Below, in pieces: positions 1 to 8,551 of a stretch of 43,034 bases of DNA (positions are counted from its first letter, which is position 1; the number at the start of each line of letters is the position of its first letter). The position numbers and the translations under genes were made by a program. This stretch comes from Phytohabitans sp036906915 (GTDB lineage Bacteria; Actinomycetota; Actinomycetes; Mycobacteriales; Micromonosporaceae). Location of the stretch: contig NZ_JBAKHX010000073.1 of NCBI RefSeq assembly GCF_036906915.1, positions 1 through 43,034 of the forward strand. The letters run 5' to 3'. The notes beneath the pieces were generated by a model. It was not told where the DNA came from. It searched no databases and saw only the letters and a program-made list of their open reading frames with translations.

Positions 1-32
1 CGGTCCGCCCGCCAACCAACGCCGGCGGACCG
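1..32. repeat. Short inverted repeat at window edge
   Basis: CGGTCCGCC (1-9) is exactly complementary to GGCGGACCG (24-32), giving a 9-bp stem with a 14-nt loop. It could be a terminator without a U-tract or a chance GC-rich hairpin. From here to about 650 I see no gene with convincing codon structure and no recognisable protein fragment on either strand. Confidence 0.3.
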
Positions 33-670
33 GCACACATATCAGCAAACCCTGGACGGCAGCACGCGGCCAACAGCGGCCGATCTAGTCAGCCAACAGC
101 AGTCGCAGCCGGATCCAGGACCAGCCGGCCTACCAACCGGGCCGTTTATAGGCTCCGACCACATATGACCCGGTAAGCCCGGCCTCGCCACCTTGAAGAC
201 ATGGCGAATCCCTGCCAAGATCCGCTGCTGCGCCCCACGCGTCCGCGTACTCGCCAAAGCCGTCATCGCCCTCGAACTGGCCCCGAAACATGAGGTTGGA
301 AATGGCTCATTGGGCGGGATTCCTATACCACGGCACTCCGAATCGCCCCGGGCTTCCGACGTGGCCTTTGGCGACGCAGGAGAAGGGTTTCCTCGCCCTG
401 TCGCTCGCGCCGGGAAGCGGACGGATCAGATCGGTCGACGCGAGCAGTGAGCACAACTGCGGGTTGTGGAACCATCTCGGCCGCCCCTGAGGGGCGCGCC
501 GCCTCGCGCCGCCCGTACGGGACGTAGACCAAAGTCGACGGCAGACGGGGACCAATGCCCGTTGGCCTACCACGGAGGCTCCGACAAGGTGGAGGCATGA
601 ACCGGACACCACACGACCGAACCGCGCCGGAGCCACTCGCCCGCGCCTCCTACGTAGGCTCCACGACCAA

Positions 671-1740
671 AGAGCTGGCCCGCAAGAGGCGCGGCGCTAC
701 AGCTCGTGGTGGCCGGACAACTACATCTTCCGCAGCACCGATGGCGGTACGACGTGGCGGTCCTTCTTCGAATACGACGGATCCAGCCGTACCAACCACT
801 ACACTCTCGACATCAGCACGGTGCCCTGGCTGACCTACGCCGCCCAGCCGTCGCTGCCGGAGCAGGCGCCGAAGTTGGGTTGGATGAGCGAGGCGCTGGA
901 GATCGACCCGTTCAACTCCAACCGGATGATGTACGGCGGCGCGTCGGTCTATGGCACGACGAACCTGACGGCACTCGACACCGGCGGCACGGTTAACCTC
1001 GCTCCGATGGTGCGGGGCCAGGAGGAGAGCGTCGTCTCGGATCTGGTCAGCCACCCGAGTGGGGCGCTGTTCTCCGGCCTGTTCGACGTCGGCGGGTTTC
1101 GGCACACCAACGTCGACGCCGTCCCGGCGCTGATGTACACGCCGTTCACGAGCGCTGTCGCCAGCATTGACTACGATCGACGGTGTTCGGGGCGTGTACC
1201 GGTCCGACGACTCCGGGTCAGCTGGGTGCGGATCAACGACGACCAGCACCAGTACGGCAACGCTGACTCGGCCATCACGGGTGACCCGAAGATCTACGGT
1301 CGGGTGGATCTCGGCACCGACGGCCGCGGCATCCTCGTGGCCGATCCCGCCGGTCCGCCGAGCACCCACCGCGACGTCGCGGCCGCCGACGAGCACCCCG
1401 ACGTCGCCTCCGCCGCCACCGACGGGCAGGGGTGGCTGCTCTGCCACGTTTGTGAGGATCGGCCAGTGGGGCACCGGCAGCGGCGGCTTCCAGGGCGAGG
1501 TGCGGATCGCCAACACCGCAACGACCGGCACCACGAGCTGGACGGTGACCATGACCCTTCGCCAACGGCCAGACCCTGTCCCAAATCTGGGGCGGCCGGA
1601 CCACGATCCCCGGCAGTAGTCCATACACCGTCCTCAACGAGGGTTGGAACGGCGCGCTGTCACCCCGCCAGACGGCGACGTTCGGGTCCTTGGCATCTGG
1701 AAAGGAGCCAACGATCCACCCGCGGTGAGCTGCGCCCGTA
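671..1740 (+). pseudogene. GH74 xyloglucanase-CBM2 remnant
   Basis: This is a broken secreted beta-glucanase gene. Frame 2 from about 695 reads a GH74 propeller segment (SSWWPDNYIFRSTDGGTTW, then KLGWMSEALEIDPFNSNRMM and the SDLVSHPSGALFSGLFDVGG region). Reading continues to about 1170 (SIDYD). A neighbouring frame then gives DGVRGVYRSDD, and frame 2 again gives WVRINDDQHQYGN and TDGRGILVADP, the end of the GH74 catalytic domain. A Pro/Thr linker and a family 2 cellulose-binding module follow in frame 3 (CSATFVRIGQWGTGSGGFQG, to about 1555), then in another frame (ANGQTLSQIWGGRTTIPG, to about 1690). There are thus at least three frame changes. The roughly 200 residues that normally separate the two catalytic segments are missing. 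Upstream of 671 no GH74 N-terminus is visible. The family call rests on motif recognition; the pseudogene status is seen directly. Confidence 0.8.
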
Positions 1741-1967
1741 CGCCGTAGCGGCGCCGCCGGCCTCGTGGCACATCAGGTGGAGGCAGGCCGCGATGTCCTG
1801 TTCCCAGGTCTCGGTCAGAGGGGCATAAGTTCGGTTACGACCCTCAAAGGATGTGACGCGAGCAATGCCCAGGGCACCGGACCGAGTGAGGCGGGCGGCA
1901 TTGGAAGCTGTCACATCGACGAGCGGCATAAGTAACGTAGCTTTTGTAAGACCTGTGAGGAGGCCGC

Positions 1968-3233
1968 ATGGCGACGAACCCGGTCTGGGCAAGCCGGACG
2001 AAGACCCGCGGGATGGTGCTCGACATGATCCGCGCGGCGCGCACGATCAGTCGGGTCGACCTGGCGGCGGCAACCGGGTTGACGGCACCGACGATCTCTG
2101 AGGTCGTGCGTGAGCTCATGGTCGACGGTCTGGTCGTCGAGGCGGGGCTCGGGGCGTCGACGGGCGGTAAGCCACCGATGCTAGTCCAGCTCAATCCTGC
2201 GGCCCGCTACAGCGTCGGCGTGCAGTTGGAACGCAACACGTGCGTCATCGTTCTCATCGATCTGGCTGGCCGGCAGATCGCCAGAACTTCGTTCAGCGGC
2301 GTGGCGTCGATGTCGCCGGAACCTGGGCTGTCGTTGGTGGCCGCGCAGGTCAATGCGATGCTCGACTCGGCGGCCGTCGATCGTCGTAAGGTGCTCGGGG
2401 TCGGCTTGGTCAGCTATGGGCCGCAGGATCGTCGAGCCGGCAGGCTATTGACCCCACAGCCCACTAACCAGTGGCTCGCCTACCCGGTCGCGGACCAACT
2501 CGCCGAGAGCCTCGGCCTGCCGGTGCTGCTCGACAACGACGCGGCCGCGGCCGCAATCGGTGAGTACTGGATGGGTGCGGTGGAGCCGCACAGCACCTAC
2601 GGCTGCATCTACATGGCCACCGGGATCGGCGGCGGTGTGGTGGTCGCTGGCGAGGTGTATCGCGGCAGCTCCTCGAACAGCGTGGAGATCGGACACATCT
2701 CCATGGACGTCAACGGGCCCGAATGTCCTTGTGGCAACGTCGGGTGCCTGGAGAACTACGCTGGCCCGTCGGCGCTAGTCAGGGAGGCGCTCGCGACGCC
2801 TGGGCTCAGCCAGCGGCTGGCACTCGACCCGACCGAAGACGACTTCCTCACCGAGTTCGCTCGGCTCGCGGCCGCGGCGAACGCCGGCGACCCGGCCGCC
2901 CGAAGCCTGATCGAACGTTCGGCCCGCTACCTGGGCTTTGCCGCGGTGACCATGACCACCCTGTTCGACCTCGAAATGGTCGTCCTCGCCGGGCCCAGTT
3001 TCGCGGTCGCCGGTTCGATCTACCAATCCGTCATCCAACAGGAGGTGGACCGCCGCGCCATCGTACGGAAGGCGCACCGGGTGCGGGTGGTGCCATCGGT
3101 CAGCGGGTCGGACGCCGCAGCGATCGGCGGCGCCGTACTCGTCCTGCAAAGCGAATTGACCGTTGCCCGCGGCCGTTCGCTGAACAACCCTCCATCGCCC
3201 GCGGGTCAGATTGCGCTCGAGACCGCAGTCTGA
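1968..3233 (+). CDS. ROK-family transcriptional regulator
   Basis: A 421-residue sugar-responsive regulator of the ROK (NagC/Mlc/XylR) type. Residues about 10-75 form a winged-helix DNA-binding domain (SRVDLAAATGLTAPTISEVV). The rest is the ASKHA sugar-kinase-like fold, with DNDAAAAAIGEYWMG and the glycine-rich MATGIGGGVVV segment. The ROK zinc site is intact: His243 in EIGHIS and Cys253, Cys255 and Cys260 in CPCGNVGCLE. A GAGG-type ribosome binding site (GAGGAGG, 8 nt ahead) fixes the ATG. The gene lies just upstream of a GH42 beta-galactosidase and a sugar ABC importer on the same strand, so it probably represses them until an oligosaccharide or breakdown product binds. The ligand cannot be read from sequence. 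Confidence 0.92.
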   Translation: MATNPVWASRTKTRGMVLDMIRAARTISRVDLAAATGLTAPTISEVVRELMVDGLVVEAGLGASTGGKPPMLVQLNPAARYSVGVQLERNTCVIVLIDLAGRQIARTSFSGVASMSPEPGLSLVAAQVNAMLDSAAVDRRKVLGVGLVSYGPQDRRAGRLLTPQPTNQWLAYPVADQLAESLGLPVLLDNDAAAAAIGEYWMGAVEPHSTYGCIYMATGIGGGVVVAGEVYRGSSSNSVEIGHISMDVNGPECPCGNVGCLENYAGPSALVREALATPGLSQRLALDPTEDDFLTEFARLAAAANAGDPAARSLIERSARYLGFAAVTMTTLFDLEMVVLAGPSFAVAGSIYQSVIQQEVDRRAIVRKAHRVRVVPSVSGSDAAAIGGAVLVLQSELTVARGRSLNNPPSPAGQIALETAV

Positions 3234-3347
3234 GGCCGCTTGGCTACTGGCGTAGAAGCCGAGTCCCAGCGCATGTTGGCTGGTGGTTTGGCTCTGCGAA
3301 CTCAAACTGCCGAGGCTCGTCCTACAGGCGGTCTGAGCACGTGGACT

Positions 3348-3370
3348 TAGTTAACTTACCTATGTAAGGT
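3348..3370. promoter_or_regulatory. Palindromic operator candidate before GH42 gene
   Basis: CTTAC-CTAT-GTAAG (3355-3368) is a perfect 5-bp inverted repeat with a 4-nt spacer. It is preceded by GTTAAC, itself a palindrome, within an AT-rich island in otherwise GC-rich DNA. It sits between the ROK gene and the beta-galactosidase gene, where a ROK operator would be expected. A GTG directly abuts it at 3369, which argues against that GTG being the translation start. Confidence 0.45.
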
Positions 3371-3509
3371 GACCAGGCCGGAGCATGATACAACCGGCGG
3401 TCACGGCGGCGGCCCCCGCTGGCGGGTGGTTCGGCTGTCGAAGGCGGACAGGCTCGCAACAGGCCTGGCACTGGTGAAGGTGGACGGAATCATCGCAGAC
3501 ACAGGACCG

Positions 3510-5510
3510 ATGGCGGTACGCGGTGCGTGGCCGACCGCCGCGCTTTCCTTTGGTGGCGACTACAACCCGGAACAGTGGCCCGAGCAAGTGTGGGCCGAGG
3601 ACATGACCTTGATGGCCGAGGCTGGGGTCAACCTCGTGACGGTCGGCGTGTTCGCCTGGTGCCGGTACGAGCCCTCCGACGGCCAGTTCGAGTTCGGCTG
3701 GCTCGACCGACTGCTGGACCTGTTGCACGAAAACGGGATCCGCGTCGACCTCGGCACCCCCACCGCGGCGGTGCCGATGTGGCTGCATCGGCGGCATCCC
3801 GAGATCCTGCCGCAGGACGAGTTCGGACATCCCCTGGCGCCAGGGGGCAGGCTGGGCTGGTGCCCGTCCTCTCCGGTGTTCCGCCGGTACGCCCTGCGGG
3901 TCGTCGAGAAGCTGGCTGCACATGTGGCCAGACATCCCGCCGTCGCGATGTGGCATGTCAGCAATGAACTCGGCGGCGGGAACGCCCGCTGTCACTGCGC
4001 GGTGTCCGGGGACGCCTTTCGCCGCTGGGTCCAGCAGCGGTACACCAGTGTGGAGGCGGTCAACGAGGCGTGGGGGATGGCGTTCTGGGGCAACAGCTAC
4101 TCGTCGTTCGCCGAGATCGTCACACCGGGGGGCAGGACGGCTCACAATCCCGGACACCTGCTCGACTTCGAGCGCTTCTCCTCCGATGCCCTCTTCGACC
4201 ATTACCGCGCCGAGAAGCGGCTCCTCAAGGAGCTGACTCCTGACTTGCCGGTCACCACGAACTTCATGGTCGGATTGGGGCCGGACGTGGTGGACTACGC
4301 TCGGTGGGCGCCGGAGATGGACATCGTCGCCAACGACCATTACACGTACGGGCCCGACCCGTTGCGCCATCAGGCCCTCGCGTTCAGCGGCGACCGGATG
4401 CGCGGCATCAGCGACGGCGGGCCGTGGATGCTAATGGAGCACGCCGCCGGCGCCGCTAGCTGGCATTCGATCAACCTGGCCAAGCCGCCGGGCGAACTCC
4501 TTCGGCACGGGCTGGCGCACCTGGGCCGGGGTTCCAACAGTGTCATGTACTTCCAGTGGCGGGCGTCGAAGTCGGGTACGGAGCAGTTCCACTCGGCCAT
4601 GCTGCCGCACGCCGGCCGGGACACCCGGATCTTTCGTGCCATCACCCAGCTAGGTCGACACCTCACCCGGTTGGCGGAGATCAAAGACACCAGGGTGGCC
4701 GGCGTCCAGGTTGCGCTCCTGCACGACAACGAGGCTGGCTGGGCCCTCCGCAGTGGACTCAAGCCGGTGCGGGAACTCGGGTACGCCGACACGGCGCGCG
4801 CGATCCACCGGGCGCTTTTCGACCGGACGGTGACCGTCGACGTGCTGCCGGCCTGGGCCGATCTCACCGGCTACGCCCTGGTGGTCGTCCCCGGACTGTT
4901 CCTGGTTTCGGACGCCAACGCCAACCGGATCGCGCGGTACGCCGAGGTGGGCGGGACGGTGCTGGTCACCTGGAACTCGGGGATCGTCGACGAGCACAAC
5001 ACCGTGCGCACCGGCGGGTACCCCGGAGCCTTCCGGCAGCTGATCGGGGCATCCAGCGAGGAGTTCTTTCCGCTCGAGACCGGGCGCCAGGTAGGCCTGG
5101 ACAACGGTTGGCGGGCTCGTCGCTGGAGCGAGCTGGTTCGTGCCCATGACGCCGAAGTCGTCGCGAGTTACGCTGGCAGCGGCCTTGACGGCGTCCCGGC
5201 CGTCACCCGCCGGCCGCTGGCCGGCGGAGGCGCCGCCTGGTACCTCTCCACCGACCTCGACGAGGGCAGCCTGGACGAGTTGCTGGGCCGACTGCTCGAC
5301 GATACCGGCGTCACGCCGGTCACGACCGCCTCCCCGGGTGTCGAGGCGGTGCGCCGCACGGCCGGCCAGCGTTCGTACCTGTTCCTGATCAACCATACGG
5401 ACGCCGAGGGTAGCGCGGCTGGTCGCGGTGTGGATCTGCTCACCGCGGAGCGGCACGACGGAACGGTGGTGCTGCCACCCGGGACCGTCGCGGTGCTCCG
5501 CGAGGAATGA
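3510..5510 (+). CDS. GH42 beta-galactosidase
   Basis: A cytoplasmic glycoside hydrolase family 42 enzyme that removes terminal beta-galactose (in some members alpha-L-arabinopyranose) from oligosaccharides. The N-terminal (beta/alpha)8 domain opens with the family signature FGGDYNPEQWP. The acid/base is Glu153 in WHVSNELGGG and the nucleophile is Glu310 in LMEHAAGAASW. A Cys pair in NARCHCAVSG may belong to the metal site seen in some members. The trimerisation and C-terminal domains follow, and 666 residues is normal for the family. I chose ATG 3510 because it lies 14 codons before the conserved signature and has AGGA just upstream. An in-frame GTG at 3369 would add 47 residues without family similarity and abuts a likely operator. 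There is no signal peptide, so the substrate is presumably imported by the following ABC system. Confidence 0.9.
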   Translation: MAVRGAWPTAALSFGGDYNPEQWPEQVWAEDMTLMAEAGVNLVTVGVFAWCRYEPSDGQFEFGWLDRLLDLLHENGIRVDLGTPTAAVPMWLHRRHPEILPQDEFGHPLAPGGRLGWCPSSPVFRRYALRVVEKLAAHVARHPAVAMWHVSNELGGGNARCHCAVSGDAFRRWVQQRYTSVEAVNEAWGMAFWGNSYSSFAEIVTPGGRTAHNPGHLLDFERFSSDALFDHYRAEKRLLKELTPDLPVTTNFMVGLGPDVVDYARWAPEMDIVANDHYTYGPDPLRHQALAFSGDRMRGISDGGPWMLMEHAAGAASWHSINLAKPPGELLRHGLAHLGRGSNSVMYFQWRASKSGTEQFHSAMLPHAGRDTRIFRAITQLGRHLTRLAEIKDTRVAGVQVALLHDNEAGWALRSGLKPVRELGYADTARAIHRALFDRTVTVDVLPAWADLTGYALVVVPGLFLVSDANANRIARYAEVGGTVLVTWNSGIVDEHNTVRTGGYPGAFRQLIGASSEEFFPLETGRQVGLDNGWRARRWSELVRAHDAEVVASYAGSGLDGVPAVTRRPLAGGGAAWYLSTDLDEGSLDELLGRLLDDTGVTPVTTASPGVEAVRRTAGQRSYLFLINHTDAEGSAAGRGVDLLTAERHDGTVVLPPGTVAVLREE

Positions 5511-5743
5511 CCGGGCTGGTTACCTCCAGCGAGTGTCGACCCGGTTCACTTGGCCGGTTCTGGATCTCGTGCCGGTCGGCGCGACCGGGCAGTCGCTTCC
5601 GGCGGACGACAACGCCGAGGGCCATGCGCGACGGGGCGGTGCGGGCCGGCCGTGCGGGTCAGTGACCGTGGCACGTCCACATGCCGAACACGTCGAAACC
5701 GGCCTTCCTGGGCCTTGCATCCATGGTCATGGTTGTGTTGAAT
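5511..5743. other. Intergenic spacer, no gene seen
   Basis: The spacer separates the beta-galactosidase gene from the transporter genes. I see no plausible gene or protein remnant in it. The part closest to the transporter carries two palindromes, listed separately, which suggests that the transporter has its own promoter. Confidence 0.5.
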
Positions 5744-5755
5744 GCTTTCTAAAGC
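5744..5755. promoter_or_regulatory. Palindrome upstream of sugar-binding protein
   Basis: GCTTT-CT-AAAGC is a perfect 5-bp inverted repeat with a 2-nt centre, overlapped on the right by AAAGCTGCTTT, another palindrome. It lies about 100 bp before the binding-protein start in an AT-richer patch. It is a plausible repressor operator, but its sequence differs from the palindrome before the GH42 gene, so the two may bind different regulators. Confidence 0.35.
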
Positions 5756-5813
5756 TGCTTTGCTTACTCTGCCGCGGTCGGCGATCCGCTGACTGACAGA
5801 CGAACTGATCTTT

Positions 5814-5834
5814 GGGATCACGCCTGGTGATCCC
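5814..5834 (+). promoter_or_regulatory. Inverted repeat in 5' leader of transporter operon
   Basis: GGGATCAC-GCCTG-GTGATCCC has perfect 8-bp arms around a 5-nt centre. It ends 8 nt before the GGAGG ribosome binding site (5843-5847) of the binding protein. It could be an operator or an mRNA hairpin affecting translation. Nothing in the sequence decides between these. Confidence 0.4.
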
Positions 5835-5855
5835 CCTCATTTGGAGGCGGTGGAC

Positions 5856-7541
5856 ATGACCACGTCCTTCTCCGGTAGATCGACAGACCGCCGGACATTT
5901 CTCTCCCTCCTCGGGACTGGCGCGGCGGCGACGGTCGGCGGCGGACTACTCGGTGGTTGTTCCAACGCCACGAAGACAAGCCAGGGATCCGCAGGGCAGA
6001 AGAGCGGGCTGTCCGCCGTTGTTCCGCAGTACAAGCCCTACGCCGGATTGACGCCAGACATCCCGGCCGCCGCCCCAGGCGCGTTGCCTGGCTACCTCAG
6101 GTACCCGAGGGATCTGATCAAGGCCGTCCCCACGGTACGGGGCAAGGGCAGCGAGCTGACCGTGATGAGCCCCCTGTGGGGCTCTCCTCCGGCCAGCACG
6201 AACGCCTACTACGCGGCCATCGCCGCCCGGACCGGCACCCCATTGAAGTGGAACGTTCAGGACGGCAACACCTACCGCGACAAGCTGACGGCGCTACTGG
6301 GCGCCGCAGACGTGCCGGACGTCCTGGTGATCGCCTCCTGGCATCTTGGGATTCCACGGATCAGCGAGGCGATCGCGAATCTGTTCGCCGACCTGACGCC
6401 GATGCTCAAGGGCGACATCAGCGGGCATTGGCCGCTGCTGGCGAACATTCCCACGGACGCCTGGCAGTCCTGCGTCTGGGGCGGTCAGCTCAAGGCGATC
6501 CCGTGGGTGAGGCAGGCCTTCACCGGCTACTTCATGTACCGCAAGGACCTCTTCCAGGAACTCGGCGTGACGCCGCCGAAGAACGCCGACGAACTGCTCG
6601 CTCTTGCCAAGGCGGTGACCGACCCGGCCAAGGGTCGGTGGGCATTCAACGACCTGTGGCAGAAGGGCGGAGGCCCGATTCCGCAGATTTTCCGCGTGCC
6701 GATTCGGAACCGTGGCTGGGTCAAGGATCCCAGCGGCAAGATGGTGAGCGGCCTGGAAACCGACGAATTTGAGGCAGGCGTCGCATTCGCCCGCAAGCTC
6801 TTCGACGCCAAGGTGGTGCATCCCGCGGCTGCCGGAGGCACGTCGGGGTCGGTGGACTTCAGGCAGGCCTTCCAAAGCGGCAAGATCGTCATCACCTCCG
6901 ACGGGTTCGGTGGCATCAGGGAGGCGTACGCGGTGCAGTCCCTGTCAAACCCGGCCTTCCGGATGGAGCCGTTCCCTCCGTTCGCCCACGACGGTAAGAC
7001 GCCGGTGGTCAACGGCGGTGACACCGCCGGGCTGTTGACCTTCGTCAACAAGAAGCTGCCCAAGGACAAGATCGAGGAGTATCTCACCCTGGCCGATTGG
7101 TGCAGCGCCCCGTTCGGCACCGAGGAGAACCTGCTGCTCACGTACGGCGTGGAAGGAACCCACTTCACCCGCGACGCGAACGGCGCGCCAAGCTACACCG
7201 CACAGGGACAGAAGGACGCCGGGGTGCCTACCTACGATTTCCTCGGCGGTCGACCGCCCGTGGTCTCGGAGAGCCAATACCCGGATTACGTGCAGATGCT
7301 GACCAGTTGGTACAACAACGCCGTCAAGTATCTGGACAAGGACATGTTCGCCGGTATCCGGATCGAGGAGCCGGCGGCGCTGCAGAAGGCCGGCCAACCG
7401 GTGGTCGACAAGGTCAACGACATCATCTTCGGCCGTCGCCCGGTCAGTGACCTGGAGCAGATCCGCAAGGAATGGCGCAGCGCCGGTGGCGACGAGGGCC
7501 GCGCCTTCTACGAAAAAGTTGTCAAGGACAACAACTTGTGA
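5856..7541 (+). CDS. Sugar ABC transporter substrate-binding lipoprotein
   Basis: A 561-residue extracellular solute-binding lipoprotein of the LplA/YtcQ-like kind, used for oligosaccharide uptake. The N-terminus has a twin-arginine motif (DRRTFLSLLG, Arg12-Arg13), a hydrophobic stretch and the lipobox LLGGC (Cys35), so it is probably exported folded by Tat and anchored by lipid. The mature part has the periplasmic-binding-protein look, including SPLWGSPPASTNAYYAAIAA and WGGQLKAIPWVRQAF. I chose ATG 5856 for its GGAGG 8 nt upstream; a TTG at 5841 precedes the ribosome binding site and is unlikely. The next gene overlaps it or starts 15 nt downstream. At 561 residues it is long for a CUT1 binding protein, as is usual for this subgroup. 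Confidence 0.88.
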   Translation: MTTSFSGRSTDRRTFLSLLGTGAAATVGGGLLGGCSNATKTSQGSAGQKSGLSAVVPQYKPYAGLTPDIPAAAPGALPGYLRYPRDLIKAVPTVRGKGSELTVMSPLWGSPPASTNAYYAAIAARTGTPLKWNVQDGNTYRDKLTALLGAADVPDVLVIASWHLGIPRISEAIANLFADLTPMLKGDISGHWPLLANIPTDAWQSCVWGGQLKAIPWVRQAFTGYFMYRKDLFQELGVTPPKNADELLALAKAVTDPAKGRWAFNDLWQKGGGPIPQIFRVPIRNRGWVKDPSGKMVSGLETDEFEAGVAFARKLFDAKVVHPAAAGGTSGSVDFRQAFQSGKIVITSDGFGGIREAYAVQSLSNPAFRMEPFPPFAHDGKTPVVNGGDTAGLLTFVNKKLPKDKIEEYLTLADWCSAPFGTEENLLLTYGVEGTHFTRDANGAPSYTAQGQKDAGVPTYDFLGGRPPVVSESQYPDYVQMLTSWYNNAVKYLDKDMFAGIRIEEPAALQKAGQPVVDKVNDIIFGRRPVSDLEQIRKEWRSAGGDEGRAFYEKVVKDNNL

Positions 7542-8551
7542 GCACGGAGGTCCCCGTGGCCCCGGGTCCAGGCGCTGCCGGGACCCGGGCGTCCCCGACC
7601 AGCCCGCCGGCACCGGGGTCGGAGCCCTCCGCCCGCCGGGTGTCGTTGCGGCAAAGGCTGCGCCGCGACTGGGCGCTGCTGGTGATGGTGCTGCCGGGGA
7701 TGGCCCTGTTCGCGGTGTTCCACTACCTGCCGTCGTTGGGCAACATCATCGCCTTCCAGGACTACTCGCCGTACAGCGGCGGTTTCACCGGCAGCCCCTG
7801 GATCGGACTCGCCAATTTCCGGCTCATGTTCACCGAACCCGCGTTCTGGGACGCGCTCGGCAACACCCTGACGATCACGGGCTTCCAGCTCATCTTCTAC
7901 TTCCCGGTGCCGATCGCACTCGCGCTGGCGCTCAACAGCGTGATCTCACCCCGCATCCGGTCGCTCGTGCAGGGCGTCGTCTACCTCCCGCACTTCTTCT
8001 CCTGGGTGCTGGTGGTGTCGCTGTTCCAGCAGATCCTCGGCGGGGCCGGCCTGCTCGCGCAGACGCTGCGCCAGCACGGCATGCAGCCGCTGGATATCAT
8101 GACCAGCCCGGACGCCTTCATCGTGCTGGTCACCGCCCAGACGATCTGGAAGGACGCCGGATGGGGCATGATCGTGTTCCTGGCCGCGCTCAGCACAATA
8201 GATCCCAACCTGTACGAGGTGTCCGCCACCGACGGGGCCGGCCGCTGGCGACGGCTGTGGCACATCACCCTGCCCGGGTTGCGGCCGGTGATTGTGCTGC
8301 TACTCATCCTGCGCCTCGGCGACGCGCTCAGCGTCGGCTTCGAGCAGTTCATCCTGCAGCGCGAATCGGTCGGCGCGGGCGCGGCGGAGGTACTCGACAC
8401 CTACGTCTACTACCAGGGCTTCCTCGTGCAGGACTTCGGATATGGCGCGGCAGTCGGGCTGTTCAAGGGCTTCGTCGGGCTGCTACTCATCCTGGCAGCA
8501 AACCGGGTGGCCCACCGGTTCGGAGAGCAAGGGATCTACCAGAAGTCATGA
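7538..8551 (+). CDS. Sugar ABC permease, LplB-like
   Basis: The first of two membrane subunits of the importer (337 residues). After a Pro-rich cytoplasmic N-terminus of about 45 residues it has six likely membrane helices. The first begins WALLVMVLPGMALFAVF. The EAA loop that contacts the ATPase reads EVSATDGAGRWRRLWHITLP. The GTG at 7538 overlaps the stop of the binding-protein gene by 4 nt. A GTG at 7556 with GGAGG 5 nt upstream is an equally good start and would shorten the protein by six residues. The gene is followed with a 4-nt overlap by the second permease, so all three are one translational unit. Confidence 0.9.
   Translation: MSTEVPVAPGPGAAGTRASPTSPPAPGSEPSARRVSLRQRLRRDWALLVMVLPGMALFAVFHYLPSLGNIIAFQDYSPYSGGFTGSPWIGLANFRLMFTEPAFWDALGNTLTITGFQLIFYFPVPIALALALNSVISPRIRSLVQGVVYLPHFFSWVLVVSLFQQILGGAGLLAQTLRQHGMQPLDIMTSPDAFIVLVTAQTIWKDAGWGMIVFLAALSTIDPNLYEVSATDGAGRWRRLWHITLPGLRPVIVLLLILRLGDALSVGFEQFILQRESVGAGAAEVLDTYVYYQGFLVQDFGYGAAVGLFKGFVGLLLILAANRVAHRFGEQGIYQKS

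Noticed and set aside
193..636. Several small open frames in the first 650 bp
   Set aside because: They overlap each other on both strands, lack ribosome binding sites and show no family features.
7447..8547. In-frame upstream extension of the second permease
   Set aside because: It overlaps the first permease in another frame; the real start is ATG 8548 with the usual 4-nt overlap.
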